A DNA stretch of 64,000 bases, from contig CAYVJG010000013.1 in NCBI GenBank assembly GCA_964451785.1, forward strand, positions 10,794-74,793, in the 5' to 3' direction. How positions within the stretch are numbered: position 1 is the stretch's first letter; every line of letters begins with the position of its first letter. Under the pieces are notes generated by a model. That model was not told the origin of the DNA. It saw nothing but the letters and a program-made list of their open reading frames with translations, and did not search any database. The stretch is from JAJYSO01 sp964451785. GTDB lineage: Bacteria; Bacteroidota; Bacteroidia; Flavobacteriales; Flavobacteriaceae. A program made the position numbers and the translations under genes. Positions 36,579 through 45,226 of the stretch are shown one piece after another.

Positions 36579-37847
36579 TTAAATTAAATCTTCTGTATTT
36601 AAAAGTGTGTTATACTCTTTCAACAGTTCTTTCCACACATATTCGCGCTCATATTTTTCCTGCATCAACTTGCGATTTTTCAATCCCATTTCTTTCGATT
36701 CTTTGCGATGTTCAACACACCACAACATTTTTTCTTTGAGTTGTGTCACATTTTTTGAAGGAACAATCCAACCGTTTTCACCGTTGGTGATGATTTCATT
36801 GCAGCCGTTAATATCTGAAACTATCGCATTGAGTTGCATAGCAGCCGCTTGCATCACTACATTTGGGAAACCTTCACGATAACTAGGAAAAGTCAAGACA
36901 TCAGCAGAAGCAAAATAATCAATGACATTGGTTTTGTAGCCAACTGCGTGAATATAAGGATGCTCATTTATCAAGCGTTCTGTTTCCGGTTTTAGCGGGT
37001 CTAAATGGTTTTCGTAGTTTCCTACAATCACGAGATGAGGCTGGCGGTTGGTCGTTGGCTCTTGGCTATTAGCGATTGGCTGTTCGCTTGTTTTTAGAGA
37101 CGTAAATTCAGTTGCTAATTCCTGAAAAGCTTGTACCAATTCGTTAATTCCTTTGTCGCTGACTACTCTACCAACAAACAAGAACATAAAATCATCGGGT
37201 AAAATGCCAAGATCTTCACGTAGAGTTGTTTTGGTATTTTCGGAGACTAACGCAGGATTGAATTCGTGTTTGGTATCTATGCCATTTATATTGCCATTAG
37301 CTATAACTTTCAATGGCTTATGAGTAATTTTATGATTGACTAAATCATTTTTCACCCCTTGTCCTTCCGGATAAATATGCGTTGTAGCCCAGCATAATGC
37401 TTGATCCATTTTTATTAAAAGATTCCGCATAACTCCAGTTCGAGTCGGCCAAATAAGCCCGGTAAACGTATGCATTCTAATTGGAACTCCTGCGAACTTT
37501 GCTGCCAACATAGACAATAAGCCGGCTTTAGGGGTGATCGAATGAACGAGGGTTGGTTTTTCTTTTTTAAAGAACCGGTATAATTGCCATAAAGATTTAA
37601 AATCTTGAATTGGATCAATATGCCGTTTCATATCTATCGCTACGGTACGAACTCCTTCTCGCTTTTCTACATTACGCAAGGCTTCTCCCGGAGCAGATAT
37701 CCCAACAACCTCAAAACCGTGTTCTGACAAATACTTTAATTGCCCTTTTAATAAGCCATTTAACGACTGTGGTACTGTAGAAGTCCGGATGAGTTTAATA
37801 GGTGTTTCTTTTTTAGTCAATTTACTTCGAATAATTAAACAACTCAA
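36579..37847 (-). CDS. Family 4 glycosyltransferase with an in-frame repeat insertion
   Basis: About 420 residues, two Rossmann domains of the GT-B fold. N-terminal IKLIRTSTVPQSLNGLLKGQ, HSITPKAGLLSMLAA, and in the C-terminal domain FLFVGRVVSDKGINEL, FPSYREGFPNVVMQAAAM (EX7E-type donor site) and NGENGW. Between the first strand of the C-terminal domain and VIVGNYEN there is a low-complexity stretch (SEQPIANSQEPTTNRQP, codons at about 37041-37092) encoded by a dispersed GGCTGTTGGC-type repeat. The annotated ATG at 37847 overlaps the preceding sulfotransferase by 26 bases. A TTG at 37820, just after that stop, is an alternative start and gives a more usual N-terminus. Confidence 0.88.
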   Translation of the reverse strand: MSCLIIRSKLTKKETPIKLIRTSTVPQSLNGLLKGQLKYLSEHGFEVVGISAPGEALRNVEKREGVRTVAIDMKRHIDPIQDFKSLWQLYRFFKKEKPTLVHSITPKAGLLSMLAAKFAGVPIRMHTFTGLIWPTRTGVMRNLLIKMDQALCWATTHIYPEGQGVKNDLVNHKITHKPLKVIANGNINGIDTKHEFNPALVSENTKTTLREDLGILPDDFMFLFVGRVVSDKGINELVQAFQELATEFTSLKTSEQPIANSQEPTTNRQPHLVIVGNYENHLDPLKPETERLINEHPYIHAVGYKTNVIDYFASADVLTFPSYREGFPNVVMQAAAMQLNAIVSDINGCNEIITNGENGWIVPSKNVTQLKEKMLWCVEHRKESKEMGLKNRKLMQEKYEREYVWKELLKEYNTLLNTEDLI

Positions 37848-38493
37848 AATCTTTTTGATACAGTTGATAGACTAATTCCTTTAATTCAGGAATGTAGTTT
37901 ATCTCTTCTTTATAAGTAGATTGGTTTTTCTTTTTAAAATGCACTTCCTTATTGAGCAAGTCGCTCAACTTGTCTTCCAGACGCCCCATTTCCTCCACTT
38001 TAAATAATTCATCCACCAAACAGTTTCCCTCCTTGAAAACAAAAAGGTGCTGCGGCTGAAATACCGGGTCGAGTGTATTCAAGTCTTGCTTGACCAACCA
38101 ACTTTTAACAAAACTTTCAAAGGTGTCAAAAACAGCAGATTGATAAAATTCAGGATGCGCGATAGCGCCGTGCTTGGTTTCGCCCTGTCTGGCAAAATTA
38201 TAGGCTGAAACCAAACGATCATAAGGGTTACGGGATACGGAAAAAGAAAATTTATCCGCAAAAGTCTTTCCTAATTCTTTTTGAACGTACTCTGCTTTTA
38301 AATGACCATTCCGCTTGCCATACAGCAACCCGGCAATTGAGGTCCCGGCGGCTTTGGGAATGTGTATGAAAACTATCTTCTGCTTTTGGTAATTGCCGAT
38401 ATACTTTTTATTCAAAATTTGACGCGTCCGCTTTTCCCCTAATAGGTTTTTAGCGAAGTTGACTGTTTTTATTTTTAAGGGACTTAGGTTCAT
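37822..38493 (-). CDS. Sulfotransferase family 2 protein (polysaccharide cluster, no. 2)
   Basis: 223 residues. HIPKAAGTSIAGLL (about 44-57) is the 5'-phosphosulfate loop of the PF03567-type carbohydrate sulfotransferases (heparan/chondroitin-like), and FSVSRNPYDRLVSAYNFAR (about 82-100) the 3'-phosphate site. Expected to transfer sulfate from PAPS to a sugar of the polymer or repeat unit. Cytosolic: no signal or membrane segment. The stop of EpsG lies only 3 bp before its start. The PAPS-forming enzymes are in the same locus. Confidence 0.9.
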   Translation of the reverse strand: MNLSPLKIKTVNFAKNLLGEKRTRQILNKKYIGNYQKQKIVFIHIPKAAGTSIAGLLYGKRNGHLKAEYVQKELGKTFADKFSFSVSRNPYDRLVSAYNFARQGETKHGAIAHPEFYQSAVFDTFESFVKSWLVKQDLNTLDPVFQPQHLFVFKEGNCLVDELFKVEEMGRLEDKLSDLLNKEVHFKKKNQSTYKEEINYIPELKELVYQLYQKDFELFNYSK

Positions 38494-38496
38494 CTT

Positions 38497-39600
38497 TTAA
38501 TATGGATAAGTTAATATGAATGAGAAAATGCCCACACCAAGTGTAAAAGCATACCAAGAAAATATTTTCCTGTTATATGCTATTTTATGTTGCACAAAAG
38601 GATAACACAGTATCACCGGGATAAGCACCCAAGATATCAATCCTATGCGGTCTGAATAGGGAACGTCATATGCTAATACAAAAAAGGCATTCAACAAGAT
38701 ATAACAACACAATAATCTCCGGTAGGTCTCATCTTTTATTTTTTTATACATCCAGACACCAAATACAATAAAGGCTAAACTAAAGACCGTAAAATCTAAT
38801 CGAAACCCAACAGTATATGAAGTATTACTTCCTTCTACATAACTACTATATCCATAATCGGTAATAAAGGCTTGAATAAAACTAATATTAATTGCGTTGA
38901 GTATGGCTTTTAAACCAAACCCGGCGGCCGACAATACGACAGATATTCCCCAAACAGAATATGCCGTTTTTAATTTAAATTTCTTAAGCCACTTTAAAAC
39001 AAACCACGCCGCAATAAACAAAATACTTGTGGCATGCACCAAAAATCCCATCGTAAAAAACAACCATTTAATGCGTTTTTGTTTTATATCAGCACTTACC
39101 CCATTTAGAATAAACATCAGTGCGATTCCACTTTTTAACACATTCACGCCCATACTATAAAAGAAAAAGCAAGCAATAAACGCAAACAATAACAGTAATC
39201 GATTCCGGTGTGAAATTTCATAAACAAAACGCACACACAGCAAGATATAAAAACAAGCTAATACCAGTAAATACAGTTGAGGATTGGCAGAAAAAAAAGT
39301 TGCAATTTTTGCGATTAAAAAAAAACCTATTCCGGCATCTCGAACGCCGTTAATATATTCCGTCAACGAATCAATATGCAAAACATACTCAAAATAAGAA
39401 ACATAACGAGCTGTATCTGTCCCCATACTACTATCGCGTAAACCAATAAAAAGGATATAAAAAAGGGATAATAGACTAATTATTATATTTTCAATTTTGG
39501 CTGGTATTTTATAACCTTTTCGAATTCTATCACAAGATAAAAAGACGATAAAAGCTAAACAACCAAACACCCCAACAAAAGTAAACCACGGGCTTTCCAT
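38497..39600 (-). CDS. EpsG-family polysaccharide polymerase (Wzy-like)
   Basis: 367 residues with about ten to twelve membrane helices. The EpsG hallmark is the sequence GTDTARYVSYFEY after the second helix, followed by a long hydrophobic body and VHATSILFI. Such proteins join lipid-linked repeat units in the periplasm. It is the only polymerase candidate in the locus next to a Wzx-type flippase, so assembly by the Wzx/Wzy route is likely. Closely spaced with its neighbours (17 bp after DUF4838, 3 bp before the sulfotransferase). Confidence 0.88.
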   Translation of the reverse strand: MESPWFTFVGVFGCLAFIVFLSCDRIRKGYKIPAKIENIIISLLSLFYILFIGLRDSSMGTDTARYVSYFEYVLHIDSLTEYINGVRDAGIGFFLIAKIATFFSANPQLYLLVLACFYILLCVRFVYEISHRNRLLLLFAFIACFFFYSMGVNVLKSGIALMFILNGVSADIKQKRIKWLFFTMGFLVHATSILFIAAWFVLKWLKKFKLKTAYSVWGISVVLSAAGFGLKAILNAINISFIQAFITDYGYSSYVEGSNTSYTVGFRLDFTVFSLAFIVFGVWMYKKIKDETYRRLLCCYILLNAFFVLAYDVPYSDRIGLISWVLIPVILCYPFVQHKIAYNRKIFSWYAFTLGVGIFSFILTYPY

Positions 39601-39617
39601 TCTAATCTACGCTTTTA

Positions 39618-41996
39618 TTATTTAATCACCCCTTTTTGATAGGGAGATACCAAATGTGGAATATTAATGAGTTTGAATCCCGCTTTGTGGGTCCTAATTT
39701 TCCAGACCCCGGATTCATCATCTTTTATTTCTAATTTCACCATTTTTCCATCACGCCACCCAACACCATATTTTACTTTTCGTCCCGTTGGACTGGTTAA
39801 AAATACTTTTACCGAGCTAAACGGTATGTTTATCCAAACGCTCTCTGTATGTTTCGGCACATTAAAATAAAAAGTCTGCCAATCTTCACTTCGCTTATAG
39901 GTCAAAGCGTCCTGAAAGGCAAAAGGAATTTGTGGGACTTTAATTGTGGTAAAGGAATTAGCTTGTCTTATCTCCAAGACATACATCCCAGGCTTGGGTG
40001 GAGCAAATTTATAGGTTTTCCAAGTTTCATCTTCTTCTATTACTTCGGATTGGACTAATTTCCCTTCCAATGTTTTCAATTCTATAATCGACCACCCACC
40101 GGAAGCGTTTCGCGCCATATGCTTGGCCGGTATATTGATTGTCTGATTAGGTTGGCTTACATAAAGTAAAGCACTGACATCATTATAAAATTTAACCTGA
40201 GCTTTTCCTTTTGAAGATTCTCCCGTCCACTGTGGAAAAACCGCTTCCTGTTGCGGTGCTTTTGGTATTTTTAATTGAACCGGAGTACTGTTAGTCTTCC
40301 TTAACTTCTTTATAGAAAAGGATTGATTGGATATGTTTGAGGCTTTTGATTCTACCAAATTCAACTTTGGAAAATCCTTTCTTTTAAGATTGCGATATAT
40401 GGATGCCGTATTGACCATTTTCGTCCTGTACATCTGTTCTATCTGTTGCACCAACTCTTGTTGAACCGATTTTGTTTTTTTATGTGCTTGCCATTGATGA
40501 TACCTTTTGATATAGGCCAAATAAGCATGTAAATCTTTAATCCGCTCAATCATCAAACTGTCTTTTGGTTGGGAAGCCAGTATATTCTCTAGAATTTTTT
40601 GAGCTGACGGAATATAACTTTTGTAATCCCGAGTCAATTCGAGGTACTCAAAAAATTTTTTCATTTCGTTGACATAGCCCGGAAACAGATTTTCCAAAAA
40701 GTCGTGTCGAGCTTGATCAACATTAAAATTTGGATCCCAAGCCTTATGGGTCAAAACATATTGTAGCCAACCCGTCGCACCATAACTATAGGAAACACCC
40801 CAATTAAATCCGTCAAACCCATTTTCAATTAAAAAGTCTATACGATTTAAATAATATTGTTTTCGTGCCTTTGAGAGAGGCAAGTCGTGATTTAACATTG
40901 TTATTGCTAAATATCCTCTATAAAATAGCTTTTCCGTAGAAGTATTTAGCCAAGCATTTAACACTTCTTCCGGTGCACGTAGCGGCTCTACCCCATAATC
41001 AGAAGCGACCGTCACAGCTACATTATCCTTCAACGGAAAAGAAGGGGGTAGCGCATGTGTATTGTAGGCCAAAATAAGAACACGAGCATCGGAATCTTCT
41101 TTCTTTAAAGCCCGTGCTACCATATTGGCCAAACGAAAAATGTTGTCACTTAATTTTTTAGCGGCCGACTGACATACTGAGCACTGACAAAATCCATCGA
41201 AATCCGGGGGCTCCATATTGATGTAATACGGCGGTTTAATCCCACTTTCTTTTTTTTCTTGCAATCGTTTTAAGGCATCTTCAATATATAATTGCTGTAC
41301 TTCTTTATTTGTGTAGCACAATTTAACATTGCGGGACCAAGGTTTTCGTTTTCCGTTAACCAAAGCTCGCCATTCAGGGTGTGCCTTAATCTGTTCTTTA
41401 TATTTTACATTGAATTTGGCGCCATAATGACCAAAGGTCAGATGATTAGGGTTTCCCAGACGAAGGCGGCGATACCATTTTTCCCAATCTGCTTTTATGA
41501 GTTTTAATTTAGGGTATTCTTTTGTCCCAAAAGTTACCGGAGTAATATAGCGCAAAGAAAACCGGGGCTGTATGATTGTATCCCATTTAAGGTCAGAATA
41601 GCTCACTTTTGAGGGAATATAAGTCCATTCCTCTCCGGGGCCATAAAAACGAAAACCTATATGTTCTAACCAAGAATATAAACCCAATATCAACCCTTCT
41701 TTGGTTGGGCTTTTAATTTGTAGACTTCGTTTTCCCGTAGGGGTAAATGTGATTTCCTCTCTGTTTATAGAGGCGTTTGCCTCCCCCTTCTTTAGAGTCA
41801 GCATAAACCCTTTTTTCCCGTCCTGAAACCCTAAATTTGACCACAATTGTTTCATGTCTTTTAGTGCTTCTTGTTGATTTGGAGAAAAGGAAATGGTAGA
41901 TTTTATTTTTAATCCACGACTCTCCTGTCCTTTACAAGACGTAAAGAAAAGTATGAATGTAACCAACAAATAAATAGGTCTCAACATAATTTTCAA
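39618..41996 (-). CDS. DUF4838 lipoprotein, probable polysaccharide-active enzyme
   Basis: 792 residues. Lipoprotein signal FFTSCKGQE (lipidated Cys at 21), so it is membrane-anchored in the periplasm or on the surface. An N-terminal GH20b/GH67-like beta-alpha domain (GLILGLYSWLEHIGFRFYGP), then a central TIM-barrel-like DUF4838 domain with YINMEPPDFDGFCQCSVCQ and NHDLPLSKARKQYYL, and a C-terminal beta-domain tail. DUF4838 proteins resemble glycoside hydrolases (alpha-glucuronidase-like), but no activity is established. Inside a biosynthetic locus it may trim or edit the sulfated polymer, or act like the lyases/hydrolases that come with alginate and cellulose export. ATGA overlap with the GT2 gene upstream. 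Confidence 0.87.
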   Translation of the reverse strand: MKIMLRPIYLLVTFILFFTSCKGQESRGLKIKSTISFSPNQQEALKDMKQLWSNLGFQDGKKGFMLTLKKGEANASINREEITFTPTGKRSLQIKSPTKEGLILGLYSWLEHIGFRFYGPGEEWTYIPSKVSYSDLKWDTIIQPRFSLRYITPVTFGTKEYPKLKLIKADWEKWYRRLRLGNPNHLTFGHYGAKFNVKYKEQIKAHPEWRALVNGKRKPWSRNVKLCYTNKEVQQLYIEDALKRLQEKKESGIKPPYYINMEPPDFDGFCQCSVCQSAAKKLSDNIFRLANMVARALKKEDSDARVLILAYNTHALPPSFPLKDNVAVTVASDYGVEPLRAPEEVLNAWLNTSTEKLFYRGYLAITMLNHDLPLSKARKQYYLNRIDFLIENGFDGFNWGVSYSYGATGWLQYVLTHKAWDPNFNVDQARHDFLENLFPGYVNEMKKFFEYLELTRDYKSYIPSAQKILENILASQPKDSLMIERIKDLHAYLAYIKRYHQWQAHKKTKSVQQELVQQIEQMYRTKMVNTASIYRNLKRKDFPKLNLVESKASNISNQSFSIKKLRKTNSTPVQLKIPKAPQQEAVFPQWTGESSKGKAQVKFYNDVSALLYVSQPNQTINIPAKHMARNASGGWSIIELKTLEGKLVQSEVIEEDETWKTYKFAPPKPGMYVLEIRQANSFTTIKVPQIPFAFQDALTYKRSEDWQTFYFNVPKHTESVWINIPFSSVKVFLTSPTGRKVKYGVGWRDGKMVKLEIKDDESGVWKIRTHKAGFKLINIPHLVSPYQKGVIK

Positions 41997-42853
41997 TATT
42001 CAATAGATATATTTAAATCTTTTTTCCCAAGTACAAGTTGATTATCAGTCAATCTAACGTTCCTTTTATGAAACAAAATATTTTCTTTACCCAAAAGAAT
42101 AAACAAACCATATACTAAAAACTTCCCCCCGACAAAAAAACCTCTCTTAAACCAAAACCAGCTTTTTCTTAAACTACCTTTACGAAAATTGTACAAAGAC
42201 AACGAAAAAAAGGATGGAAATGCTTTTTTATATTTTATAAAGTACTCTCCTCCAAATTCTCGATAATATAATAAAGGCTTCTTTATACAATAAAAATTAG
42301 ATTTATTTACCGTTCTATACCAAAGCTCTTTATCTTCTATTCGCAATGCCCTTTTATCGTATGGATTATTTTTAAACCAAACGGATTTACCAATAATAGA
42401 AGGGTGCACAAAACTTTTGACTTCGCGAATTTTCACTTCTTCACTTCCATTAAACTGTGAACGTACTCCCTTGATAATATTACCACTATCAATGGAGTAA
42501 ACATTTGTCCCTAAAACATCTATCTCAGGATTGCTTGTCAAAATATCCATTTGTGTTTTTAAACGCTCAAAATGCATAATATCATCGGCATCCATTCTAG
42601 CCAAATATTTTGTTTCACACATCTTAGATATTTGGTTAAGCCGCTCAATTAATCCTTTATTTTTTCCATCCTCTATTAGCTCAATTCTTGGATCATCAAA
42701 TTGTTTAATTATGGATATAGAATTGTCAGTTGATCCATCATCCACAATAATCAATTCATAATCTTTATATGTTTGGTTCAGAATAGAACTAATGCAATCT
42801 TTAAGAAATGCTTCCGCATTGTAAACAGGTAGGCCAATAGTCAACAACCTCAT
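41993..42853 (-). CDS. Family 2 glycosyltransferase (polysaccharide repeat unit)
   Basis: 286 residues. N-terminal catalytic domain starting LLTIGLPVYNAEAFLKDCI, with IIVDDGSTDNS (about 34-44) and the metal-binding ARMDADD (about 85-91). The C-terminal 100 residues are basic with a hydrophobic end region, typical of soluble or membrane-bound transferases adding one sugar to a lipid-linked acceptor at the cytosolic face. Donor sugar unknown. It overlaps the DUF4838 gene by four bases and lies 4 bp after the sulfotransferase gene, so it is firmly in the operon. Confidence 0.92.
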   Translation of the reverse strand: MRLLTIGLPVYNAEAFLKDCISSILNQTYKDYELIIVDDGSTDNSISIIKQFDDPRIELIEDGKNKGLIERLNQISKMCETKYLARMDADDIMHFERLKTQMDILTSNPEIDVLGTNVYSIDSGNIIKGVRSQFNGSEEVKIREVKSFVHPSIIGKSVWFKNNPYDKRALRIEDKELWYRTVNKSNFYCIKKPLLYYREFGGEYFIKYKKAFPSFFSLSLYNFRKGSLRKSWFWFKRGFFVGGKFLVYGLFILLGKENILFHKRNVRLTDNQLVLGKKDLNISIEY

Positions 42854-42857
42854 ATTT

Positions 42858-43727
42858 TTATTTGTTTTTTGAATATTGAAACCAATGTGACAAATCTCGG
42901 TTTAAAATTTTCTCTAATTTTAAAATTTCCGGTTTAAAGTATTCCTCCAGTTCAAGTTGCAGTTCTGTAGAAATTGCTTTTCGTTCTATTTTTTTGGCAT
43001 TCAACTTATATATACCTGAACTTCTTTTAATTCCCAATTTTCGTTTTACTCTGCTAAGCAGTGTTATAGCCTGCTGTATTGATCGATACTTTATTTCTTT
43101 TGAGCTGTTTTTAGCAGTAAAATCTTGCCTTCCTTTATAAGCTACGTCTAAAAATTGCAACAAATCTTTATAAACTCTGAGCGGATTCTCTTTTAAATTG
43201 TCTAGAAGAATAAAATGAACTTGATTAAGAGGAAGAGTATTTAAAAGTTTTTCGCATTGTGAACCCAAAGAGCAAACTTTTCGATAATCTAAATAAGCAT
43301 TATCTTTAGAAAGTTTGCTTTGATGATTATCTTGCCTATATTTCCACGCCGACTCAAAATCGTTGATATGCTCATTACCTGAAAAAACTTCTTGTTGATG
43401 TAAAGATTGAACCATTTTAATAGGATTCCTAAGGCATACTACTATTTTAGCTTTTTCATTATATTTTAAAATCCTATTCACAGCTACCTCAGACACTAGA
43501 TAGCGTGTACTTGCCTCTCCTACTGCTATATGTTTATTATTAGCCCTAGCAAACAACCCATCATATTCATTGATGTTTTTTACAAGAGAATGCTTATGAT
43601 CACTATCAAAGAAGCAAGGCTCTTTTATGGGAGATATAAAAATATTAGGATGTTCTCCTAACCATTTTGCGAAGGAGGTTGTTCCACATTTTGGTGCTCC
43701 TATGATGAAAAAATTAGGTTTTTTCAT
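42858..43727 (-). CDS. Sulfotransferase (PF00685-like; polysaccharide cluster, no. 1)
   Basis: 289 residues. PAPS-binding FFIIGAPKCGTTSFAKWL (about 6-23) and VVCLRNPIKMVQSLHQQ (about 95-111) are the classical 5' and 3' phosphate loops of sulfotransferases. EPCFFDSDHK follows the first motif as in heparan N-sulfotransferase-like enzymes. Transfers sulfate from PAPS to a carbohydrate hydroxyl or amine. It overlaps the flippase gene by four bases, so sulfation and export are coexpressed. Confidence 0.93.
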   Translation of the reverse strand: MKKPNFFIIGAPKCGTTSFAKWLGEHPNIFISPIKEPCFFDSDHKHSLVKNINEYDGLFARANNKHIAVGEASTRYLVSEVAVNRILKYNEKAKIVVCLRNPIKMVQSLHQQEVFSGNEHINDFESAWKYRQDNHQSKLSKDNAYLDYRKVCSLGSQCEKLLNTLPLNQVHFILLDNLKENPLRVYKDLLQFLDVAYKGRQDFTAKNSSKEIKYRSIQQAITLLSRVKRKLGIKRSSGIYKLNAKKIERKAISTELQLELEEYFKPEILKLEKILNRDLSHWFQYSKNK

Positions 43728-45091
43728 TTTCTAATTATTGATATTAAAGAAAAGAGAGAAGAATTAATCTCCACTTTTTTTAAAGTCATTAAGACTAAAA
43801 AAGTATTCCAAATAAAATATGAAATCAAACTTGCTATGGCAGCTCCTTCCATTCCATATTCAGGAATTAGAATAAAGTTAAACACAATATTGATTATAGC
43901 AGACAAGATTAAACCCCATAAAACAGTTTTCTCATAACCGGTCATATTTAGGATTATACCCGAAGGACCGGAAATTACATTTACCAAATGAGCTCCACCA
44001 AGAATTAAAAGTACAGTATATCCTTGCGTAAACTCTTCTCCAAAAACAGTAGATAAAATATAATCTCCAAATAAATAATATGTGCAAAATACACCCAAAG
44101 CAATTAGTGTGTTTAACACCACAGATATTGTAATGATCTTTTGCAGTTTTTGAATTTTATTTTTGTGGTACAATTGAGAAATATAAGGAGCTAACATTCC
44201 ATTCAAAGCTATCAACCCAAACGACACCAAGGAAGCCCCGCGCCAGCCAATTTCATAGATTCCTACTTGTTCAGCATTCTTATACCATCCTAGCAGGATA
44301 ATATCTATTTTACTATTCACCAAATACATTCCTCCATTTAAAAGTAACGGAACTGCGACAATCCCCCATTCTTTTAATCGGTATGTTGGAGCTATTCTTT
44401 TACTCTGTTGCGGCATCTTATTAGATACCCAGTACGCACCAATTAGAAATGCTAAGGACACCGATAAAAAGTTAAGAGCCATCGCTGTTTCAGCAGTAAC
44501 CCACTCCTTAGCAATGAAACTAAAGACCAATAAGGCAACAACAAAAGCACAATGCCTGATAAAATTGTCAGGAAACAACCCTAAGATGATATGTCTAAAA
44601 CCTCGAAGAGTAGCTCCTTTTAAAGAGGTTAGTGCTATCGCTGGAACAAGCGCTAACCCCCAATAAAAAGTATTCAGTTTATCACTAGAAACATCCAATA
44701 ATCCTGTTTGAACTAAAGCGAGGGATATTCCTATAACTAAAATAGAAGCCAAAATCACAAATACATTAGATGCATTTAGAATCCCCTTAATTTTCGCCCA
44801 TTCTCCCTCAACCTCATATTTAGGAATATACCGCACCATTAGCTGGGGTAAACCAAATTGAGCAGGCAATGAAATCAGCGTGATTATAGAAAACACATAG
44901 GTATATATTCCAAACTCATCAGCTCCAAGAATCCGTGCCAAAACAACCCCAACTATGAGCCCAAAAAAAGTTCGGCTTAACTTTAAAAGGATACTACCAA
45001 TGCCTCCTTTTGCCATAGCGCTACTCTTTCTTTTAGAGATTGTATTTTTCAACAAGGGCCAAAAATCTTTAGTCATTTTTTTTATCCCCAT
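43724..45091 (-). CDS. Oligosaccharide flippase (Wzx-type)
   Basis: 455 residues with twelve or more predicted membrane helices of the polysaccharide-flippase family (MOP superfamily). The N-terminal SILLKLSRTFFGLIVGVVLAR and ILGADEFGIYTYVFS are typical. It moves undecaprenyl-linked repeat units across the inner membrane for EpsG. Positioned after the nucleotide-sugar dehydrogenase and before the first sulfotransferase, with a four-base overlap to the latter. The glycan specificity cannot be told. Confidence 0.93.
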   Translation of the reverse strand: MGIKKMTKDFWPLLKNTISKRKSSAMAKGGIGSILLKLSRTFFGLIVGVVLARILGADEFGIYTYVFSIITLISLPAQFGLPQLMVRYIPKYEVEGEWAKIKGILNASNVFVILASILVIGISLALVQTGLLDVSSDKLNTFYWGLALVPAIALTSLKGATLRGFRHIILGLFPDNFIRHCAFVVALLVFSFIAKEWVTAETAMALNFLSVSLAFLIGAYWVSNKMPQQSKRIAPTYRLKEWGIVAVPLLLNGGMYLVNSKIDIILLGWYKNAEQVGIYEIGWRGASLVSFGLIALNGMLAPYISQLYHKNKIQKLQKIITISVVLNTLIALGVFCTYYLFGDYILSTVFGEEFTQGYTVLLILGGAHLVNVISGPSGIILNMTGYEKTVLWGLILSAIINIVFNFILIPEYGMEGAAIASLISYFIWNTFLVLMTLKKVEINSSLFSLISIIRK

Positions 45092-45226
45092 TAATTTATC
45101 ATAATTTAACTTTTAAATATACATATACTTTCGTGGTATGGTATAAAACCACTTTTAATGCGGTTCGTGTTCCGTATACCGACCCACGGAATACCGACTT
45201 ACAGGACATCAACTCACCGAATACCG
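45092..45226. repeat. CCGTATACCGA-type repeat between dehydrogenase and flippase genes
   Basis: 135 bp with short recurring pieces (CGTGTTCCGTATACCG, ACGGAATACCG, TACAGG) of the GTGTTCCGTATTC family found throughout the window, here inside the polysaccharide operon. Confidence 0.65.
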
